Of a stretch of 64,000 bases of DNA, positions 43,801-49,884 are shown piece after piece. Numbering within the stretch: position 1 is the stretch's first letter; each line of letters opens with the position of its first letter. Made by a program: the position numbers and the translations under genes. The notes below the pieces were generated by a model. It worked only from the letters and a program-made list of their open reading frames with translations. It did no database searches and was not told where the DNA came from. The stretch is from Gibbula magus. Taxonomy: Eukaryota > Mollusca > Gastropoda > Trochida > Trochidae. The stretch spans positions 57,404,989 to 57,468,988 of the forward strand of contig OW388297.1 in assembly GCA_936450465.1 (NCBI GenBank). Reading direction: 5' to 3'.

Positions 43801-44956
43801 CTCGATACTCGGCCTAGCTGTTTAGCTCATTAGACCTCAGATTGGCTTATGGCGTGGACTGGCATCAGGCCATTGTGTATGGGATGTCTTGCGTAAACTT
43901 TTTTTTATTTGTCCTTCAGAAGCACTGCACACACAAAAGTGAAACTATTCATTTCCATCTGCAACATCAAACAATACAAAGCCTGATGAGCTCTAGAGCC
44001 AATGGCTTTATTTTTAGGCCTCTAATGTCGCACGGCTGTAATCTGTCCGGTGTCAGTAAACTTATCACATTTTTAACTTCTCCAGAACTGCTATTTTCAA
44101 ACTGAAATTTTACCAATTAAAAAACCCAATTTGTGATAAATCTTAATAAGCAGAGGTTTAATATAACACTTAATCTCTCAAAATGTTCCTACAAAGATAT
44201 TGATGATGTTCTCATTGATTCCCTGTCTCCTAGGATGGTTCTGTGGATTACCCACGATCTCTGAGTGATGTGTTTGAGTCAAGTCAACTTCTGATGACAT
44301 TACTGGAAGAGTTTGAGGATGACCAGCTTGATGCTCTGGCCAAATGTGTGGAGGATGGGGAGACCGCTCTTGATCTTCTCAAAATTGTAAGTAATATTTT
44401 CTTGTGTTACAAACATTGTGGGTTTTATCTTAGAATTTCTTTCTGGTACATGTCACTGGATTTTCATTTGTTATAAACATTTCGAGTTTTATCTTAATAT
44501 CTCTTTCTGGTACATGCCATTGAATTGGTAAAAGAAGTCTGGTTTTAAAAATTAGTGGTATGCACTTTTTCTATTTTGCAAAGAGTTACCTCCCTTCCTT
44601 GGTTGGAAGAGTATTGACCACCATCTTGGATTTCCTAACTGCATCTTATGTCTCATATCATCATAGGGGCTGTTAATTATACAATATTCAGTAATCCATC
44701 TGCCAATAACAATAACCATTTCTCAAAATATTTTATTTTTATCCTTACTTGACAGTTGAAGAAAACACAGAACACCAGAATACAGAAGCTTGACATGACC
44801 GCAGAGGAAGCAGCCATTTTGACAACAGATACAGCTAAGAAGTTTGTACATGCAGTTGATTTGAAAGCTGAAGGCAATGTACTCCTGCTACCCGTGGACA
44901 ACCGCATGGATCTGAGTGCTGCATACTTTGTTCTTTATGCTTTATACAGCAAGTAG
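19434..44956 (+). CDS. GSDME-like: Gasdermin E-like pore-forming protein, 7 coding exons, complete
   Basis: Exons: 19434-19864, 22999-23158, 28749-28995, 42617-42738, 43654-43785, 44234-44386, 44756-44956 (TAG). Splice sites are all AG/GT and phases join without a break; the sum is 1,446 nt, 481 residues (human GSDME is 496). The N-terminal pore-forming domain (residues 1 to ~250) shows LIPVPTLDVADNIFPLSL, FKLSDIL, VKSPLGDLQKDEVDL and PLAYTMHELLV, diagnostic of GSDME/pejvakin-type gasdermins. The linker contains DEVD|A at residues 264-267, a caspase-3/7 consensus almost exactly where human GSDME is cut (D270). Residues ~280-481 form the helical inhibitory C-terminal domain. Role by homology: after caspase cleavage the N-terminal part inserts into the plasma membrane and causes lytic cell death. 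The start is the ATG at 19434; no nearer upstream ATG fits the family. Introns are swollen with mobile DNA. Cleavage and pore activity are inferred. Confidence 0.92.
19960..20665 (+). mobile_element. TIR transposon remnant with TTCGTAGG-rich ends and zinc-finger ORF
   Basis: The left end repeats TTTTCGTAGGAGGA and GGTTCGTAGGAGGA. The right end carries the inverse TCCTCCTACGAAAAGACC and CTACGAACCGG. Inside, from ATG 20358, a short frame reads MALCVVCKKDVGPRQHAIQC then DNGDKWQHSLCDTGI, a PHD/zinc-ribbon-like finger. It breaks into a 20-base poly-C tract (20473-20492). Internal segments resemble the neighbouring element at 20775-22695, so this is probably a deleted copy of the same family. Confidence 0.6.
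20775..22695 (+). mobile_element. TIR transposon remnant encoding a DDE integrase (KRBA2/SCAND3-like)
   Basis: Ends are ~80-bp inverted repeats built of TTCGTAGA motifs: TTCGCAGACCAGACGGGTTC at 20787 is mirrored by GGACCGGTCTGGTCTACGAA-type sequence ending at 22683. The body encodes a decayed integrase (21520-22330). The combination suggests a Ginger-like cut-and-paste element whose transposase derives from a retroelement-type integrase. No target duplication could be assigned. It lies in gasdermin intron 1. Confidence 0.65.
21520..22327 (+). pseudogene. Integrase-type transposase, frameshifted
   Basis: The 21532 frame reads FGAPRILQSVNGRDFVAEVI and HGKVRHPQSQGSVERANGD, the second half of a DDE integrase core (the usual SDNG acidic residue reads SVNG; E of VERANGD is kept). 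A frameshift near 21760-21790 shifts to FVQFQKNTAFHRIMKSSPY and VALFGQEPIVG. A TGA at 22007-22009 then interrupts before CVQCQEPVHVICG...CAHCDK and VDVGDTVVVPVSQFDRGR. These segments occur in that order in KRAB-A-domain-2/SCAND3-like transposon proteins of invertebrates. The N-terminal catalytic half is absent. The altered catalytic Asp and two lesions make it inactive. Confidence 0.75.
22999..23158 (+). CDS. GSDME-like: Gasdermin exon 2
   Basis: Acceptor GTATTTACAG, donor TTTTCT|GTGAGT; 160 nt. It completes the split Arg codon, then reads RINRHQ-like sequence (RININHQLVKQLISEG) and TKTLCVVTAVVKL, the central beta strand region that inserts into membranes in the active form. It ends GKLGGAFS in phase 0. 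Confidence 0.88.
23674..23812. repeat. Inverted-repeat element with GAGCGAAAGCGAG loop
   Basis: ATATTCGTGTCTATGTTATA is mirrored by ATATGACATAGACACGAATA. The loop contains CTGAGCGAAAGCGAGGGATA, similar to the loop at 10.7 kb. A comparable but diverged palindrome with GAGCGTTAGTGAG lies at ~24830-24960 (GGATTATCTGTCCC / GGGACAGATAATTCG). It lies in gasdermin intron 2. Nearby, 23159-23660 and 23830-24780 show nothing else recognisable. Confidence 0.5.
25796..27880 (+). mobile_element. Pearl/HINE-like element, family A copy 1, split by a LINE
   Basis: It starts with the hairpin ATACCCCCGTTACGAAGTAA + GCGGGGGTAT, then CCGTCCGTCCTTCCGTCCGT, then ~180-bp degenerate tandem core units (GGACAAGTTTTCTCAG...CGAGTTCGAAAACCAGTTCCG...GGAGTTATGGCCCTTGAA). 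It ends CGGGGGTATGTGAGCCATGC + TCACTTTTTTCTTGTT. ATACCCCCG/CGGGGGTAT are subterminal inverted repeats and GTGAGCCATGCTCAC is the 3' palindrome. Structure matches non-autonomous Helentron (HINE) and oyster 'pearl' elements; the classification is inference. A LINE interrupts it at ~26745-27412. Confidence 0.65.
26745..27412 (+). mobile_element. 5'-truncated LINE inserted in pearl-like element
   Basis: The open frame 26797-27351 ends a LINE RT protein: an Arg/Lys-rich C-terminal region with a zinc-binding CSYCSSGQPEDEYHILLICE box (C-x2-C-x8-H-x4-C), seen at the C-terminus of many molluscan LINEs. It is followed by AATAAACATGTCTGTCTGTCT, a short (TGTC)n tail. The catalytic RT is missing. The host element resumes at CATCGAGTTCGAAAACC. 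Confidence 0.6.
28534..28716 (+). mobile_element. Short HINE-like element next to gasdermin exon 3
   Basis: The head is GTCCCTGAATCAGTGATTCC + GGGGGTATATT, a hairpin plus CTGTCCGTC/CCATCCGTCC. The tail is the palindrome GTGTTTAACAAACAC (28690-28704) followed by ATCTTTCTTGTT. Only ~180 bp with one core unit. The last base lies 32 bp before the acceptor of exon 3. Confidence 0.55.
28749..28995 (+). CDS. GSDME-like: Gasdermin exon 3, with DEVD caspase site
   Basis: Acceptor CATGTTGCAG, donor TTCAG|GTAAGT. Contains KTMKLMKGTPLAYTMHELL and STKDGTFQVEIDRSSRGG (last strands of the pore domain), then LDEVDAMAESFSGLECSG. GAT-GAA-GTG-GAC at 28947-28958 encodes DEVD, residues 264-267, followed by Ala. 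Confidence 0.92.
29408..29495. repeat. Inverted repeat (hairpin MITE)
   Basis: TAAAATGATAACAGTCCTGA...CAGGGCCTC is mirrored by GAGGCCCTGTAACCAGGATA...GTTATCATTTTA with a ~25-bp loop. In gasdermin intron 3. Stretch 29500-30560 has nothing else I can name. Confidence 0.55.
30567..30928 (+). mobile_element. TTAA-flanked MITE, copy 1
   Basis: TTAA + AGGGGCAGTAGCACG at the left and CGTGCTACTGCCCCT + TTAA at the right, 362 bp in all. The interior contains GCATGGCGGCCATTTTATT. A second copy lies inverted at 53666-54003 with TTAA on both sides. TTAA target duplication points to piggyBac-type mobilisation; the TIR sequence itself is not the canonical CCC start, so the superfamily is tentative. Confidence 0.8.
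32118..32427 (+). repeat. SINE copy 2, most complete, with tRNA-like head
   Basis: The head GGGGGCGCGATTGCAGAGTT...GTGTTTGAATCGGCTCTGC has degenerate A and B boxes. The conserved body starts GCAGTAAGGTTTGGGTGCAA and ends CCCCAACTCACTTCACCTC. It is the only copy with both the head and the full body. In gasdermin intron 3. Confidence 0.75.
32884..33545 (+). mobile_element. HINE-like element, family G
   Basis: Starts TTATCCCTTGCCACAATAAA + GTTGGCAAGAGGTA, a hairpin (CTTGCCA/TTGGCAAG). Two ~165-bp core units follow, each with CTTTCTGAAACTTTACACAT and GCTTTGGATATACAT...GAGTTATGGCCCTTGA. The 3' end is not clearly defined. Confidence 0.45.
33584..36027 (-). mobile_element. 5'-truncated CR1/L2-like LINE
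   Basis: One open frame covers most of the element. The 3' end is a (ATT)n tail (33584-33604 on the plus strand as (AAT)n) preceded by GGGCGCTATACAAATTTTG. The 5' end lacks nearly all of the endonuclease. It sits in gasdermin intron 3, antisense to the gene, and abuts a pearl-like element at 36041. Confidence 0.8.
33685..36018 (-). CDS. LINE reverse transcriptase (CR1/L2-like), 777-codon open frame
   Basis: The last stretch of the endonuclease (NPSGDHLAIHSSLN) is followed by a linker and an RT at residues ~310-570: NYRPVSNLPFLSKVLEKV, motif A VMIDQSAAFDLIDHDIL, motif B YGVPQGSVLGPVLY, catalytic box VYADDKQMH (YADD near residue 492). A C-terminal thumb region ends with the LPATIRDSESFATFKKGVKT segment common to CR1/L2/Rex LINEs. 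No internal stop or frameshift is visible, so the insertion is fairly young, but without the endonuclease it should be immobile on its own. Confidence 0.85.
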   Translation of the reverse strand: MFSFSTCTDLSIMVFKSCTETAIKWKYKMGNPSGDHLAIHSSLNCSKPKPTRQRRTFRRYRAISIPAFREDMAKSTDLQRTDGSLEELVQAYHGGFDSLINKHAPLQTKTIKLRPNAPWYTDELREMKHSRRAAERQWRRTQLCVHKQLFKDKCKEYGKLLIKTKRDHYSERIAESKTDHKQLFGLTKNLMGQSGKTPLPSCSSDKTLANKFGDFFTNKVATIRDNIPSSGLDVQDNTSMAVDREFSGERLTHFTPVTQEEVQKVILKAPLKSCELDPVPTWLLKQCLEHVLPLITAILNKSLSESQLPTSFKKAIVRPLLKKSGLDKETMKNYRPVSNLPFLSKVLEKVVSSRLQHHLTSNNLQDNFQSAYRVGHSTETALLRVHHDITKALDDKCSIILVMIDQSAAFDLIDHDILFQRLHYTYGISDKALSWFKSYMRCRTQQVAIGTSLSMDKLIEYGVPQGSVLGPVLYCLYSKLMSEICQQHNLPYHVYADDKQMHKVIHPSADWISATKNLETCLSEDASWTSSNMLKINKYKTEVTVFKPKSQITKDIELNVGTSTIQATDSVKNLGVHFDSTLSMEKHVNAISKSCFHQIRNIGAIRPYITEKCCKILVQSLVISRLDYGNALLCGLPQSLQSRRLRVQNCAARLITRSRKRSHITPILMDLHWLPVHMRCQHKILTHTYKALHGTGQSYLQELITPYQPSRSLRSETASLITVPKTRTVKYGDRCFDKTASSVWNNLPATIRDSESFATFKKGVKTHLYKKAYTNHQ
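36041..36961 (+). mobile_element. Pearl/HINE-like element, family A variant
   Basis: The head TTATACCCCCAACCTAAAAA + GGTCAGGGGTATATAG is a hairpin; TTCCGTCCGTCTGTCAGTC follows. Two ~170-bp core units (CAATTACAGAAAAACTATTC / CGATAACAGAATAACTATTC) come next. The tail is CTGGGGGATTAATTAGCCAC + GCTCACTTTTTTGCTTGTT. Bases 36962-38250 carry no recognisable gene or repeat. Confidence 0.6.
38259..38362 (+). mobile_element. Family A pearl-like head fused to 45-bp array
   Basis: AAACGGGGGTATAAAGCAGT, TTCCGTCCGTCCTTCTGT, then GTCAATTTTCTCAAAAAAC and GGACAAGTTTTCTC. This is the family A head and first core bases, running straight into the first 45-bp minisatellite unit. No matching 3' end is seen after the array. 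Confidence 0.6.
38363..42325. repeat. 45-bp minisatellite, ~88 tandem units
   Basis: Consensus TCCACTGTAGCTGTAAATAC / ATCAGTCTCCTCCCTTCACA / AAGTG. Units differ mainly at a few positions (GTG/GAG/ACT, CA/CC, TT/TC). 45 is a multiple of three and the unit lacks stops in several frames, so long open frames appear on both strands (plus: STVAVNTSVSSLHKV per unit). Rare 44- or 42-bp units break the frames. A ~625-bp higher-order block is repeated (39121-39745 and 39746-~40370). It lies wholly inside gasdermin intron 3, so I regard it as non-coding. Confidence 0.95.
42345..42550 (+). repeat. SINE copy 3
   Basis: Body begins AGAGAACTGTTCTACCCACA + GTCAGGTTTGGGTGCAATGC and ends AACTCACCTCACCTC, 66 bp upstream of gasdermin exon 4. 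The head is missing. Confidence 0.75.
42617..42738 (+). CDS. GSDME-like: Gasdermin exon 4
   Basis: Acceptor TTCATTTGCAG, donor GATGTT|GTGAGT. Reads GDPGAIFQGLVKLPEGQREQ then MRNVIRGIMELPQLIQPLSD, amphipathic helices at the start of the inhibitory domain. Confidence 0.88.
43155..43305. repeat. 41-bp direct repeat pair in intron 4
   Basis: GATCTTGGGGCTGGGACGTC...GGGATCCACTTAAGGAT occurs at 43155 and again at 43265, separated by ~70 bp of purine-rich sequence (AAGAAGAGAGGAAGGGAGGA). It may be a remnant of a LINE 3' coding end duplicated locally; this is not certain. Confidence 0.55.
43654..43785 (+). CDS. GSDME-like: Gasdermin exon 5
   Basis: Acceptor TTTCTGTCCAG, donor ATCAAG|GTATTC; 44 codons, phase 0 both sides. 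Contains NLRGKIGSLDDDLQQFLTLV. Confidence 0.85.
43820..44045 (+). repeat. Degenerate HINE-like family C remnant
   Basis: TAGCTCATTAGACCTCAGAT + TGGCTTATGGCGTGGACTGG resembles the family C head at 57687. The later CCTGATGAGCTCTAGAGCCA resembles its inner 3' part at 60658. Lies in gasdermin intron 5. Confidence 0.45.
44234..44386 (+). CDS. GSDME-like: Gasdermin exon 6
   Basis: Acceptor CTGTCTCCTAG, donor AAAATT|GTAAGT; 51 codons. Contains SSQLLMTLLEEFEDDQLDAL and CVEDGETALDLLKI, helices of the C-terminal domain. Confidence 0.88.
44756..44956 (+). CDS. GSDME-like: Gasdermin exon 7 (terminal)
   Basis: Acceptor CCTTACTTGACAG. Contains LDMTAEEAAILTTDTAKKF and VDNRMDLSAAYFVLYALYSK before TAG at 44954-44956. 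The final helix matches the conserved end of GSDME-type C-terminal domains. Confidence 0.88.
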   Translation: MKKTQNTRIQKLDMTAEEAAILTTDTAKKFVHAVDLKAEGNVLLLPVDNRMDLSAAYFVLYALYSK

Positions 44957-45312
44957 GAGTGCAGTCGGACACTGTTCTTGCCTCATAGATGCCCTCAGAT
45001 GGATAGTTTGTTTCCATGTCATTGTAGACTCCAAATGTTGTTGCTACAAAGGACTGTGTTCTCAAACCTACTTTAGTATGATGACACTCTGAAGAAATCC
45101 ATTTGCACAGGGTACCTTATAAGTGGATCCGGGATCTGATATCCAGGATCCAGAATCACCTCTGCAAGTCTCTTCACTGGGTAACATGGTCACTTGAGAT
45201 AATCTTACACTTACACTTTAGAAGTAATGGGATATTTCCAAATTGCACTAAGCAATCATAAAATTTTAATGGTTTTAAAGTTTACAAAGCCAATTGAGAT
45301 GGATAAATTTGA

Positions 45313-45318
45313 AATAAA
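45313..45318 (+). terminator. Candidate gasdermin polyadenylation signal
   Basis: The first AATAAA after the stop codon lies 357 bp downstream. No GT-rich element is obvious after it, so a later signal (for example near 46207) remains possible. Confidence 0.35.
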
Positions 45319-46640
45319 AAATATTACGATATCTTTTGAAGAGTAAACCTCGACCCTAGTCAAATAAGAACCCAATCAATTAGTTCTAGAATGGTCTTTA
45401 AAGAGTTAATGTTTCAAAATTACCTAATCCTTGTGATCTTTTTCTAGTATTCCTGAAATAATTCAAGGTTTTTTATGTGCTAGTAAGTACTGATGCTGGT
45501 TCAAGTGTTGAGATTTGAGACTAGAAATAATTTTATGTCACTGCTAGTTCTCACATTGTAAATTTACTCAATGATAAAACGAACAGTAAGCTCACCAACA
45601 CAATGGAGTATGCTGCCTAGAGTTAATCTTAAAATTCCCAGAAATAGGGTATGAAATAGAACATGGCTGACAACGGTTACATAGGGTGAAATGGTTGAGC
45701 TTTGGTTAGGTTGCAGTACAGAACCCTTGGTTCAGTACTTTTTCAGTTCTGTTCAGAACTATGAATGTAACAAATCAAAATCACAGTAAAACACATAACA
45801 GGAATCATTCATGTCATCATGTTGGCACTTTCGATTACCTTTATTGTTAAAGATTTCTGATGTGCTCACGTGCACAGCTCACCTGTAGGTATCAGACATG
45901 TTCAGCAACAGTGGTTCTGGTTTGTTTGTTGGTGACTCACTTCATTGGTGGTTAATCTGAAGGATTGATTCCTTGGTCCTCACCCAGAAATGAGTCCGAC
46001 TCGTTATATCACCATGGCAACAGACTTTCCTCAGCTCAACCTAGATGGTGATCAAGTGCCACATAGGTCAACTTTGAATAGTGCATACTAAAATCAGTCA
46101 ATTTGCTTTTTGCATAATATCCACAGATGAAAAAAACGCAAAATGTAATTAACAAGATATACTTTTTATTCAATCACAGACCTCCAGCCCAAAAGACATG
46201 TACATAATTATTTGTATAATAATAAAAGCACATTACAACACATTTTCATTTAGATTTATGTTTATTATGAAGATGGGATAGAAAAAGACAAACGTCCTTC
46301 TTGATGTTGACATTATTACTTTGTAAAAGATAGGTATTAAATATTCCAAAATATCAAAATAATGTCCAAACTAATCTGATGGTAAACCAAGTCCTAATGT
46401 GGTAAATTTACATTATTATCATTTCAGCATTTATTTGAGCAGTATGCTATAACCTTGTTCGTGTTCCCTGTTATGGCCTTCACAGCAACTCAGTCTGTAG
46501 AAATATTTTGATCACAATTAGACAATAATGATAATGGTAAATGATCAGAAGTTGCATGCAGAGAAATATTGTGTATAAAATTTAACAAAGTCTATTTTAT
46601 GTGATTTTGCATTAAACTATTAGTTTTGTACTTGTGAAGT
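45319..46640. other. Non-coding stretch 3' of gasdermin
   Basis: No gene visible. A GTGGTTAATCTGAAGGATTG / TTCCTTGGTCCTCACCC stretch near 45950 looks like a decayed SINE-type segment similar to that at 61.3 kb, but too diverged to assign. Confidence 0.4.
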
Positions 46641-46647
46641 AAGTTAA

Positions 46648-46758
46648 GGAGAAAACATGACTCCGAGGTCTTCTGCTCTGAGAATAACCTGAAGGGAGGG
46701 GCTATCCCGACCTTGAGGTTATTCTCAGAGCAGAAGACCGAGGAGGAGTGTTTTCTCC
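46648..46758. repeat. Long palindrome, ~43-bp arms
   Basis: GGAGAAAACA...CCGAGGTCTTCTGCTCTGAG AATAACCT (46648-46690) is mirrored by 46716-46758 with a few mismatches and a 25-bp loop. Similar half-motifs (GAAGACGAAGGAGGAATGTT) recur at 46850-46880. Confidence 0.65.
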
Positions 46759-47031
46759 AGCTTATAAACCGTCAACTATCAAAATTTACGAGTTATAGTT
46801 TCGGACGCTCAAAGGGCCTTATTCCTCCGCTTAGACCATTTTAAAAGCAGAAGACGAAGGAGGAATGTTTTCTTCCTATTTATAAACGTCAAATGTAAAC
46901 ATTTACATTTTATAATTTTGATTCCCAAATCGTATTTTTATAAAGGGTATGTCGCCCTCGGTTGCGTTATATCGAGACAAAGAAGGTATGACTATAAATA
47001 TAGTAATTCAACTCCACTCATCATCTCGGTC

Positions 47032-47104
47032 TGCATAGCCGAGCGGTCTAAGGCGCCAGTTTAGAGAGCGAAGAGTGCCAGGTTCGAATCCAGCTATTTC
47101 AACT
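47032..47104 (+). repeat. tRNA-Leu-like pseudogene or SINE head
   Basis: ATAGCCGAGCGGTCTAAGGC (A-box region of tRNA-Leu type) and CAGGTTCGAATCCAG (B box) are present with tRNA spacing. The T stem and acceptor stem do not pair, so it is not called as a functional tRNA. Confidence 0.5.
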
Positions 47105-47451
47105 TGGACATTTTTAACTGTGTATAATTTTCGATAATAATTGCTGCTTGTTGGCTATTGCGTTGCAAGTCTGAAAAATTATTCTAAGTGCATTTCCAGG
47201 TCTTACTTTAAAAAAAACCTTAGGTTCAGGTCTTACTTTCAAAAGTAAAACCTCATACCGGGTTATTCTCGGAAGTAAGACCTCTTTAGAGGTTATTCCA
47301 AGAAAAGAAGATTCCTACAAAACAACAGACAGAATCCGACCTAGGTTTATAAATTTTTGTAATGTGTGTGTTGTATATGTGCCAATTGATAATAATCTGT
47401 TGTAAAAGGCGCTGTATCATATATTTTGGATGTTATTTTTTCTCAAATTTG

Positions 47452-49315
47452 CCATTTATTAGCTGCTATCAGCTTTTGCGCAGTTTCCATCGCCGCCGCG
47501 TTTTGTATTGGCTATAACTTTTTTCCTAGAAGGTTTTGAGAACTAATATACATAACTTTTTACTTATACCCCTGGGGAATTTTTTTGACATGTTCACGTT
47601 CAAGGTCAAAGGTCAAGGTCAGGAGTTCTGAAATTGTAAAAAAATCCTTGTAAACACAATAACTTGAAAAATATTTGGGCTATCAGGCCCTTACTTGGTA
47701 TATATCAACTATGGAGAAAGACCGAGATTTGAAAAGTTTTTTCGCTATAATCTGTCAAAAGTCAAGGTCACAGCGAGGTCACAACTTAAGCATGCGTTTG
47801 CGAACATGCTTTATTTCAACTATTTAAGATAAGATAAGATAAGATAAGATAATGTCTTTATTGTCCCAAGGGAAATTTGTTTTACATCATATATACAGTT
47901 CTCCAGTTTCAAACACACATCGCAAACAAAATATACATGATAATATTATTTTGCATAATAGAATTTGACTAATTAACATGAACACATCCGAGTTAGTCAC
48001 ACTCACAATTCACTTGATCAAATAAAAATATGACATTATTCAATAAATAGGTCATTGTACGAACGAACACTGTTTGGTATAAAAGAGTAGCGAAACCTGT
48101 TTGTTCTCCCAGTCGGCATGCGCAGTCTGCGTCCTGAAGGTAGCCAAGAATATTCCGAAAAAAGGATATGTGATTGGTCACTTAAAATTTTGTTTGTTTT
48201 TTTGGAAATTTGCTGCTCATAATATTCGCCGATACTTTCAATTGGAAGTCCAATAATTTTTGAAGCTGTTTTAAAAATTTTTGAGAGTTTGTTTTTATTC
48301 CGAACAGACAGGTTTCCGTACCAGCTCAAGAAATTAAAGGTCAAGACACTTTGGATAAACGTTCTGTAAAATAATCTCAGTATGGTCTGATCTATTTTAA
48401 AATGTCTCAATCTCCACAAAAAATGCAAACGTTGCTGCCCTTTCTTATAAATGTTATCAGTGTTTTCATTCCAAGAAAGTTTTGAATCCAAGACAGTACC
48501 CAGATATTTGTATTCTGTTACTCTTTCTATTTCACCATCATCTTTGAATCATTACATGATTGTTATACACAATGAAAAGTGATCATTGACTGTGTGACCT
48601 TGAAGATCAAAAGTCAAGGTCACGATATGCTCATGGTGACCAGTTCTAAAACCACTAAATAATTTTTTTCCAAGAAGGTATTAACACCTCATATACATAG
48701 CTTCTTTCTTATAAACCTTGTGAATGATTTTGACATGTTCACATTCAAGGTCAAAGGTCAAGGTCATGAGTTCTGAAATCACTGCAACAATCCTCGTAAA
48801 CATGATAACTTCAAACATTTTTTGTGCTGTCAGGCTCTTATTTGGTATATATCAACTATGGAGAAAGATCAAGATTTGAAAACATTTTCGCTAAAATCTG
48901 TCAACGGTTATGGTCAAAGCAAGGTCACAACTTAAGCATGCTTTTGTGAATATGCCTTATGTTAACTATGAACACTTTGTGTCATTGCATAATTGTTATA
49001 CACAATGAAAAGTAATCATTGATGGTGTGACCTTGAAGGTCAAAGGTCAAGGTCATGAGATATTGGTTAAGGCCATGTTAATCCTTTGATCCAATTTTGA
49101 AATCAGAAATAGATTTCAAGAACAAACTTGTGAAAAGTGACCCCAGTGATGATTCAACTTGTTAGGATAACTTGAAAAATGAAATAAAATTCAAACACAA
49201 ATTCCCATTTTATTTATGCTGACGAGAAGGTGAAACATGGAAAGGTGAGACCCAAAGTTCCGGGGCTGCTCTGCTTTTGCGGTGTCCCGCAAACGCTCAT
49301 CTAATCAATAAGCCT
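47452..49315 (+). mobile_element. HINE-like family B element, split by a LINE
   Basis: AGCTGCTATCAGCTTTTGCG + CAGTTTCCATCGCCGCCGCG head, then core units rich in GGTCAAAGGTCAAGGTCA and AACTATGGAGAAAGA. It ends near TTTTGCGGTGTCCCGCAAAC + GCTCATCTAAT. The same order of core units occurs uninterrupted at 56185-57690. A LINE occupies ~47827-48540. Confidence 0.6.
47827..48540 (-). mobile_element. 5'-truncated LINE 3' end (Rex1/CR1-like)
   Basis: On the minus strand a frame (48491-48036) reads DSKLSWNENTDNIYKKGQQR, LHFLWRLRHFKID, SVLTFNFLSWYGNL and LPSGRRLRMPTGRTNRFRYS, then FIPNSVRSYN, the C-terminal part of a LINE RT protein. The element ends in a (GATAA)n tail at 47827-47850. The RT catalytic boxes are lost. 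Confidence 0.75.
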
Positions 49316-49884
49316 TATCCATAGGAAAAGATTATCTGTATTGAAAGAAAAAAATGCGACACATTTGTGGAACTCTTCAGTAGAGATGTAGATTTGTAGG
49401 TCCCATGCGATTTTGAGAGATCAGACAGCACAAATGGTTGACCATTCAATCATTGTAGCATATTTAAAATTCTAATAAGACAAATCACTTTAACTGCCTT
49501 TGAGCACTCGATGGGAAATGGACTCACACATCTTAACCGAAACGTGTACATTTGTTTCACAACTCTTTTAATTGATTCAGGAGTATTATTAACCATTGGT
49601 AACACTTATTTACCTTTTTTTGAGAGCACTTTGTTATCAGTAAGAACAGCGTGGTACAGCGCCTTTAAAACTCCAAGCCTATAAAGAAACTACAATCATA
49701 CCATTAAGCTTCAATTATGTTTGGTAAGACTCTATTGCAATTTCAACAAATTGCACTTCATTTGTGATGGTTTCTTTGAACATGTTGTCAATATAGTGCA
49801 CATTGTTCATATACCCTAGTGCTTATTGTGCATATTGTGCCTCTTATATATGCCTTAATTGGGTTGTTCTTCCAATATCTCTTT

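Noticed and set aside
47032..47104. Functional tRNA-Leu gene
   Set aside because: The T stem has mismatches and there is no acceptor stem; kept only as a tRNA-like repeat.
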